Shown one piece after another: positions 19,139 through 22,908 of a stretch of 22,908 nt of DNA. Each line of letters opens with the position of its first letter. Position 1 is the stretch's first letter. The notes below the pieces were generated by a model. It had not been told where the DNA came from, did no database searches, and saw nothing but the letters and a program-made list of their open reading frames with translations. The DNA is from a virus: IMG/VR virus record IMGVR_UViG_3300017719_000225, positions 1 through 22,908 of that record; one strand, 5' to 3'. The position numbers and the translations under genes were made by a program.

Positions 19139-21113
19139 TGGTCGCTACCTCCTTGGCGTCCACCTTGAACTTCTGTCCGAGCAACATACTGGCAACCTGC
19201 TTCATGACCTTGCCGCTCATCTCATCAAGGCTGTCCACCTGAACGCTATGGCTGTAGTACCTGTCCACATCCGTCTTGATTCCGAACCCGACCAACTCGA
19301 TATGCCTCTCAATATCAGCGCATACATTCTTGAGACGAGACCTCTCAGCATCCTCATTCGTACCCACTGGCTCACCATCGCTGAACACAAACATAATGTT
19401 GCGACTCTCGTGGCGACGATCTACATAGGCTTGCTTGATATACATCAGCGAATCACCATCAGTATTCCCTGAACCCACGAGCATTTCGTAAGCGGCAATC
19501 TGGTGCTTGGTCTGGCGTAACGACTCGTCGTAATCCTTGAGCAGGTACGTGGACAAACAGTGTGACCTACCCTCGACATGCTGATGGTTGCGAACGCTAT
19601 TGTTGTATGCTCTGGTGTTGTTATCGTTGTGGGCGCGAGTATTAAACGCTGTCACCGCATACGGAATACCAACCTTCTCGAACACCTCGCCCATAGCAAT
19701 CGCTGACTGCATTGCAAGCTGACATTTGGAATGTCCCATGCTCCCACTGGCATCAATGCAAAGCATCACACAGGTATCCATGTCCTCGGCTGGTGTCCTC
19801 TTGCGATACACACTGGTGTCACCGCTCACTGCTCTCGATAACCTACGACTATCAAGTGTCCCTTCCTCATAGCCTGACCGCCATGACCTGTCCTGCTTGG
19901 CAATCAAAGCCCTCTCGAGATTGCGTCGCATCTTGTTCATGTGACTGCCAATCTGATTGCGGGTCATGTTGTAGGCTCCATATCTCTTGGCCGCCTCAAT
20001 GCTATCTTGGGTGTGCCTGCTCCAGTTGCCTGCCTTCTCGTGGACATCGTACTTGCGACCATGAGCAACATAAGAGCCACCGCTTGCCTCTTTGTTCTGC
20101 ACAATGTTTTGCATGGCCTTATCAAGATTTGGGTCATACGCTTGCTTGGGCTTGTCAACATCGAACCCATGCCCCGCAGACTTCTGCACCTGCTTCTTGT
20201 GCTCACTGTCCTGACCATCAGCCTGAGTACCCTGATCATCTCTATTGTCACCCGAGCCCTCAGTGCCATCCTCTTTCTCTGGCTCACCATCACCCTCGCC
20301 ACCGCTCATGTCCTCGGCTTTGTCATCAGCGTTCTCACCCTGATTCTGCTCGGCATCGTCAGCTCCAGAGCTGTCAGCTCCAGTGTCATTGCTAGACTGA
20401 TTGCTGTCCTCGGACTCGTCCTCGCCTTCTTCGCTGCCACCCTGCTGCTCCTGCTGTTCCTCTTCCTTGCCTCGCTGGTCAAGCCCCCACTGCTTGCACA
20501 ACTCCTCGGATATATCCATGCACGCCTTGGTTGACTTGGCCTTGGACAACCTGTCCACAGCACCCTCAACCTCAGCCCTGACCTCGTCACTCAAGGTGTC
20601 TAGGCACTGCTGAATAGTCGGATCGTCGTAGCCCATGCGTCTGCGTCCCTCCCATGTGATCGCGACTGCACCTATCTCATCAAGCGTGGGTGGTGTGCCA
20701 TCCCAGTGATCAAGAAATAACTTGTTTGCCCACTGGCTTGTGGCCTCAAGGTTGCGCTTGGAGCCGGGATACTCTTGCGTGATCAGCCGCTCGATGCGGA
20801 CGTCCTCGAGTCCATTCGTGATAGGCATGAAGTGCTCGACTTGAGCCATCAACTCCTTGTACTTCTTGCGACGTCCCAACGAGAAGTTAGTGTGGCGTCC
20901 ATGTCCTGCTTCGTGATCAACGAACCCGCGAATGGTACGCACCTCATCTTCGTCGTAATCAACACCCAACGGAATCGTGGGCAGGTACACCGTCTTGCCA
21001 TTCGTCATGGCCTGATCACCACCGATCAGAACCTCAAGGTCTTGGTTCCTATAAAAGGTACGAGCATTAGCCGTTACCTCGTGTGTCAACTTGTCTCCGC
21101 TTATCTGTCTCAT
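19128..21113 (-). CDS. cobT: CobT-like VWA protein with HEAGH metal motif
   Basis: 661 residues. At 66-75, DHEAGHGRHT contains HExxH (H67, E68, H71), and 101-109 (GLEDVRIER) supplies acidic residues that could complete a zincin-like metal site. The segment up to about 120 resembles the CobT N-terminus. Residues about 215-310 are a very acidic low-complexity linker (runs of E, D, S, G, Q), as in CobT. The C-terminal VWA domain has a full MIDAS: LCIDASGSMG (DxSxS, about 453), the Thr in GNTDGDS (about 548) and FSDGEP (about 577). In bacteria CobT works with CobS and CobN to insert cobalt into corrin; here no CobN is present. It overlaps the CobS-like gene by ATGA. The metal-dependent function is inferred. 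Confidence 0.85.
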   Translation of the reverse strand: MRQISGDKLTHEVTANARTFYRNQDLEVLIGGDQAMTNGKTVYLPTIPLGVDYDEDEVRTIRGFVDHEAGHGRHTNFSLGRRKKYKELMAQVEHFMPITNGLEDVRIERLITQEYPGSKRNLEATSQWANKLFLDHWDGTPPTLDEIGAVAITWEGRRRMGYDDPTIQQCLDTLSDEVRAEVEGAVDRLSKAKSTKACMDISEELCKQWGLDQRGKEEEQQEQQGGSEEGEDESEDSNQSSNDTGADSSGADDAEQNQGENADDKAEDMSGGEGDGEPEKEDGTEGSGDNRDDQGTQADGQDSEHKKQVQKSAGHGFDVDKPKQAYDPNLDKAMQNIVQNKEASGGSYVAHGRKYDVHEKAGNWSRHTQDSIEAAKRYGAYNMTRNQIGSHMNKMRRNLERALIAKQDRSWRSGYEEGTLDSRRLSRAVSGDTSVYRKRTPAEDMDTCVMLCIDASGSMGHSKCQLAMQSAIAMGEVFEKVGIPYAVTAFNTRAHNDNNTRAYNNSVRNHQHVEGRSHCLSTYLLKDYDESLRQTKHQIAAYEMLVGSGNTDGDSLMYIKQAYVDRRHESRNIMFVFSDGEPVGTNEDAERSRLKNVCADIERHIELVGFGIKTDVDRYYSHSVQVDSLDEMSGKVMKQVASMLLGQKFKVDAKEVATNAA

Positions 21114-22792
21114 ACAGTTCCTCCAATCACTCGGCTCGCCAGTCCCTCAAGCGCCTGCTTGTCGTCACTGTCTGCCGCATTCAATATCGAATGCTTCAAG
21201 GCAAGCATCATCCATCCACTGCCTGACCCGAAGCACCTCTTGTAGTCCACCGCACTGGCCGCAAATGCCAAGGTATCTCTGGGCGAACACGCCAACGTGA
21301 CATCACTCTGCTTGAACGCTGTCCTGTGCTCGGTTGCATACCTCGCAATAGTCTTGCAGTCATCCTTGTCCAGAGCAGGATTCTTGTCATGCAACAACTC
21401 AGCCTCTTCATCCTCGGTCATGTAATCAACCTCGATGTAAGGCTTGAACCTGTTCACGAATGCTGTACCCAAAGCCCGTGTCCCCGAGTACAATCCTGTC
21501 TCGTCACCACGCCCATTGGTATTCGCTGTTGCGATCATGCGGAAGTGCTGATGCGGTACGACTGTGCGTCCACCATCCTCGAGTAACATGAACCCCTTGC
21601 CCTCAAGCAATCGCTGTAGGACAAAGCCCATGTCTGGCCTCGCCGCATCGACCTCATCGAGCAGTAGCAGACAGGGCTGTTGCATTGCCATCGGGATAAT
21701 CCCGTCCACAAACTCAGTCACTGTCTTGCCATCGCTGTCAGTGCGAATAACTTCTCGACCAACCAGTTCACCACGAGTAATGTCACTGTCCAGATTGAGC
21801 CTGAACACTGGCAACTTGAGGCGTGCATACACTTGCTCGGCAAGCGTTGTCTTGCCAGTACCAGTATGTCCACGCAACCACGGGATACGATTGTTCACAA
21901 CAGCAAGCAACACTGGGATCAGTGTCTCGGGGTCAAACACATAAGCTGTGTCCACATCAGGAACATAAGGGTGATCGTGATCCCACACCCCATGAGGCAG
22001 ATCGAAGTCGAACATCGAGCGGTCACTAGCACCCACATCGAACAGGTCATACGCCTTGGCAATCTCGACCTTGCCATCAGGCACATCACCGCTACCCTTC
22101 ACGCTGACGGGAGCCAACGTAGCCTTGGATGCCATGTCTATCTGGCGCTTCATTGATTCGATGGTTGCGTCCTTGTCTCTCAGGTCGCCTTTCAATACAA
22201 CTAGGTTATCCAGAGTCTCTCTGAGATCGCTGTAGTCAGGCAGTCCCACTGTGTCGAGCAGTCCGTTAAGCGCAGTCTCAATACCTGCGGCAGGCGCTGA
22301 TGCCTTGGACTTACTAGCAGTCTTAGTCGGTTTCATGTTTGCGCTGGCGGCACAGTCAATACCTAACGTCTCCGCATACGATATGATGTCCATGAAGTAG
22401 GCTTCATCCCAATCCCTGTGCATACCAAACACCTTGCCCCGTGATCCTTCTGCACACTTGTGTGGGTACTTCATTGCCGTATGCCAAAGCTCGAGCTTGC
22501 CCCTTGACTCTTCACCAACGCGACGGCTGGTTTCGTCGCCGTCAAGCATGATGCTCAATGCTGACACCAACATACTGTGAGGCTTACCAAACAAACTGGC
22601 GATACCTCGTGGTGTAAGTCGGGGTTCGGATAACTGATGCTTCCACTCTCCCTCATTCCATAACAGTTGAATGTCCATACGTGTATCACCAATAGCCTCA
22701 GCCAATGCCTTGCGAAAAGTGTTGCGGCGTTGCTCTGGCGTGAGTTCCGGCTGGAATGCTTCTTTGAATAACTCGATAGATTTTGTAACCAT
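21110..22792 (-). CDS. cobS: CobS-like MoxR-family AAA+ ATPase
   Basis: 560 residues. The C-terminal half aligns by eye with CobS: FDPETLIPVLLAVVNNR, Walker A GHTGTGKTTL (about 304-313), FRLNLDSDITRGELVGRE, Walker B LLLLDEVDAARPD (about 374-386), ANTNGRGDETGLYSGT (about 421-436) and FVNRFKPYIEVDY (arginine finger region). The N-terminal 230-280 residues are extra compared with bacterial CobS of about 330 residues; they are helical with an AT/KP-rich linker near 150-165, and their role is unknown. MoxR-type ATPases remodel a VWA partner, here the CobT-like protein encoded next. First gene of the leftward operon, behind promoter and operator O3; AAAGG lies about ten bases before the ATG. Confidence 0.88.
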   Translation of the reverse strand: MVTKSIELFKEAFQPELTPEQRRNTFRKALAEAIGDTRMDIQLLWNEGEWKHQLSEPRLTPRGIASLFGKPHSMLVSALSIMLDGDETSRRVGEESRGKLELWHTAMKYPHKCAEGSRGKVFGMHRDWDEAYFMDIISYAETLGIDCAASANMKPTKTASKSKASAPAAGIETALNGLLDTVGLPDYSDLRETLDNLVVLKGDLRDKDATIESMKRQIDMASKATLAPVSVKGSGDVPDGKVEIAKAYDLFDVGASDRSMFDFDLPHGVWDHDHPYVPDVDTAYVFDPETLIPVLLAVVNNRIPWLRGHTGTGKTTLAEQVYARLKLPVFRLNLDSDITRGELVGREVIRTDSDGKTVTEFVDGIIPMAMQQPCLLLLDEVDAARPDMGFVLQRLLEGKGFMLLEDGGRTVVPHQHFRMIATANTNGRGDETGLYSGTRALGTAFVNRFKPYIEVDYMTEDEEAELLHDKNPALDKDDCKTIARYATEHRTAFKQSDVTLACSPRDTLAFAASAVDYKRCFGSGSGWMMLALKHSILNAADSDDKQALEGLASRVIGGTV

Positions 22793-22821
22793 AATAAGTA
22801 ACCTTTAAAGTAAATGTGAGT

Positions 22822-22837
22822 GACACCTAAAGGTGTC
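22822..22837. promoter_or_regulatory. Operator O3
   Basis: GACACCT-AA-AGGTGTC, identical in all 16 bases to O1 at 7409-7424. It lies directly downstream of the -10 of the cobS promoter, over the expected transcription start, a classic repression position. Further half-sites GACACC occur at 22875-22880 and at 22897-22902 near the window edge. Confidence 0.72.
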
Positions 22838-22866
22838 ATGAGAACACTGAAGCGTGCGTGTGTCAA
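22838..22866 (-). promoter_or_regulatory. Promoter of cobS-cobT operon
   Basis: Minus strand: perfect TTGACA (22861-22866), 17 bases, TCTCAT (22838-22843; 4 of 6). The predicted start falls within operator O3, and the leader before cobS is about 40 bases. It would drive all seven overlapping genes down to 17632. Confidence 0.6.
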
Positions 22867-22908
22867 CATAACGTGACACCATAACGACAACGACCCGACA
22901 CCTTTCGA

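Noticed and set aside
19712-20534. Long open frames on the plus strand opposite cobT (19712-20395 and 19941-20534)
   Set aside because: They mirror the low-complexity acidic linker of the CobT-like gene, have no ribosome sites and give implausible Cys/His- or Leu-rich proteins.
19128-22792. A phage-encoded cobalamin synthesis pathway
   Set aside because: Only CobS- and CobT-like subunits are present; no CobN or other corrin enzyme is seen in the window.
7409-22902. CRISPR-like or tandem repeats built on GACACC
   Set aside because: Copies are few, kilobases apart and located at promoters; no regular spacing, so they are operator sites, not an array.

Overview
The window looks like part of a temperate tailed-phage genome, or a prophage, infecting a bacterium. 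Supporting this are a late-module virion protein, a Sak4-type recombination set, a primase-helicase, a lysis cassette, a tyrosine integrase and a tRNA-derived attachment site. Shine-Dalgarno sites are bacterial and most genes overlap by 1-25 nt. The gene content (CobS/CobT-like pair, several 2OG-Fe(II) oxygenases, GTA-type 3TM holin, M15 endolysin, small Cys-containing basic proteins) is what I know from marine Caudoviricetes. This is recognition from memory, not a database result. Host identity cannot be read from the window; the only host-like DNA is the 5' half of a tRNA-Ser(GCU) gene at 15829-15869.

Layout. 1-3970 (+): end of a very large virion/polyvalent protein whose start probably lies left of the window. 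3967-7380 (-): a tightly overlapping recombination operon, read right to left: unknown accessory protein, Sak4-like ATPase, SSB (DUF669-like), PD-(D/E)XK nuclease with Fe-S-type cysteines, coiled-coil protein, DUF3310-like protein and a small conserved protein. 7381-7469: divergent control region with a 16-bp operator. 7470-10263 (+): Cro-like protein, primase-polymerase/helicase, zinc-ribbon protein, 2OG oxygenase. 10229-10887 (-): RuvC-like resolvase and a small protein. 10888-11120: second divergent control region, with two promoters, an operator and a terminator hairpin. 11121-15574 (+): HTH/zinc-ribbon protein, PD-(D/E)XK and HNH nucleases, small basic proteins, lysis cassette (membrane protein, holin, EF-hand membrane protein, M15 peptidase) and a second 2OG oxygenase. 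15575-15980: attP region. 15981-17432 (-): integrase and a LuxR-type HTH protein in one coupled unit with its own promoter. 17632-22792 (-): a seven-gene overlapping operon running from CobS-like AAA+ ATPase and CobT-like VWA protein to a third 2OG oxygenase. 22793-22908: its promoter and third operator.

How the parts fit. A palindrome with arms (G)ACACCT / AGGTGT(C) occurs in all three control regions, so one regulator, most simply the Cro-like protein at 7470, may control recombination, replication, late/nuclease and cobS-cobT transcription together. Integration probably uses tRNA-Ser(GCU). Unusually, the phage carries the 5' half of the tRNA plus a near-consensus promoter with a GC-rich discriminator, so integration would give the host tRNA a phage promoter. 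A short transcript starting near 10995 and ending at the 10912-10950 terminator has a 5' end complementary to the start of the RuvC-like gene, suggesting attenuation or RNA control. The CobS/CobT pair lacks CobN here, and its VWA partner carries an HEAGH motif, so a role other than cobalt chelation is possible.
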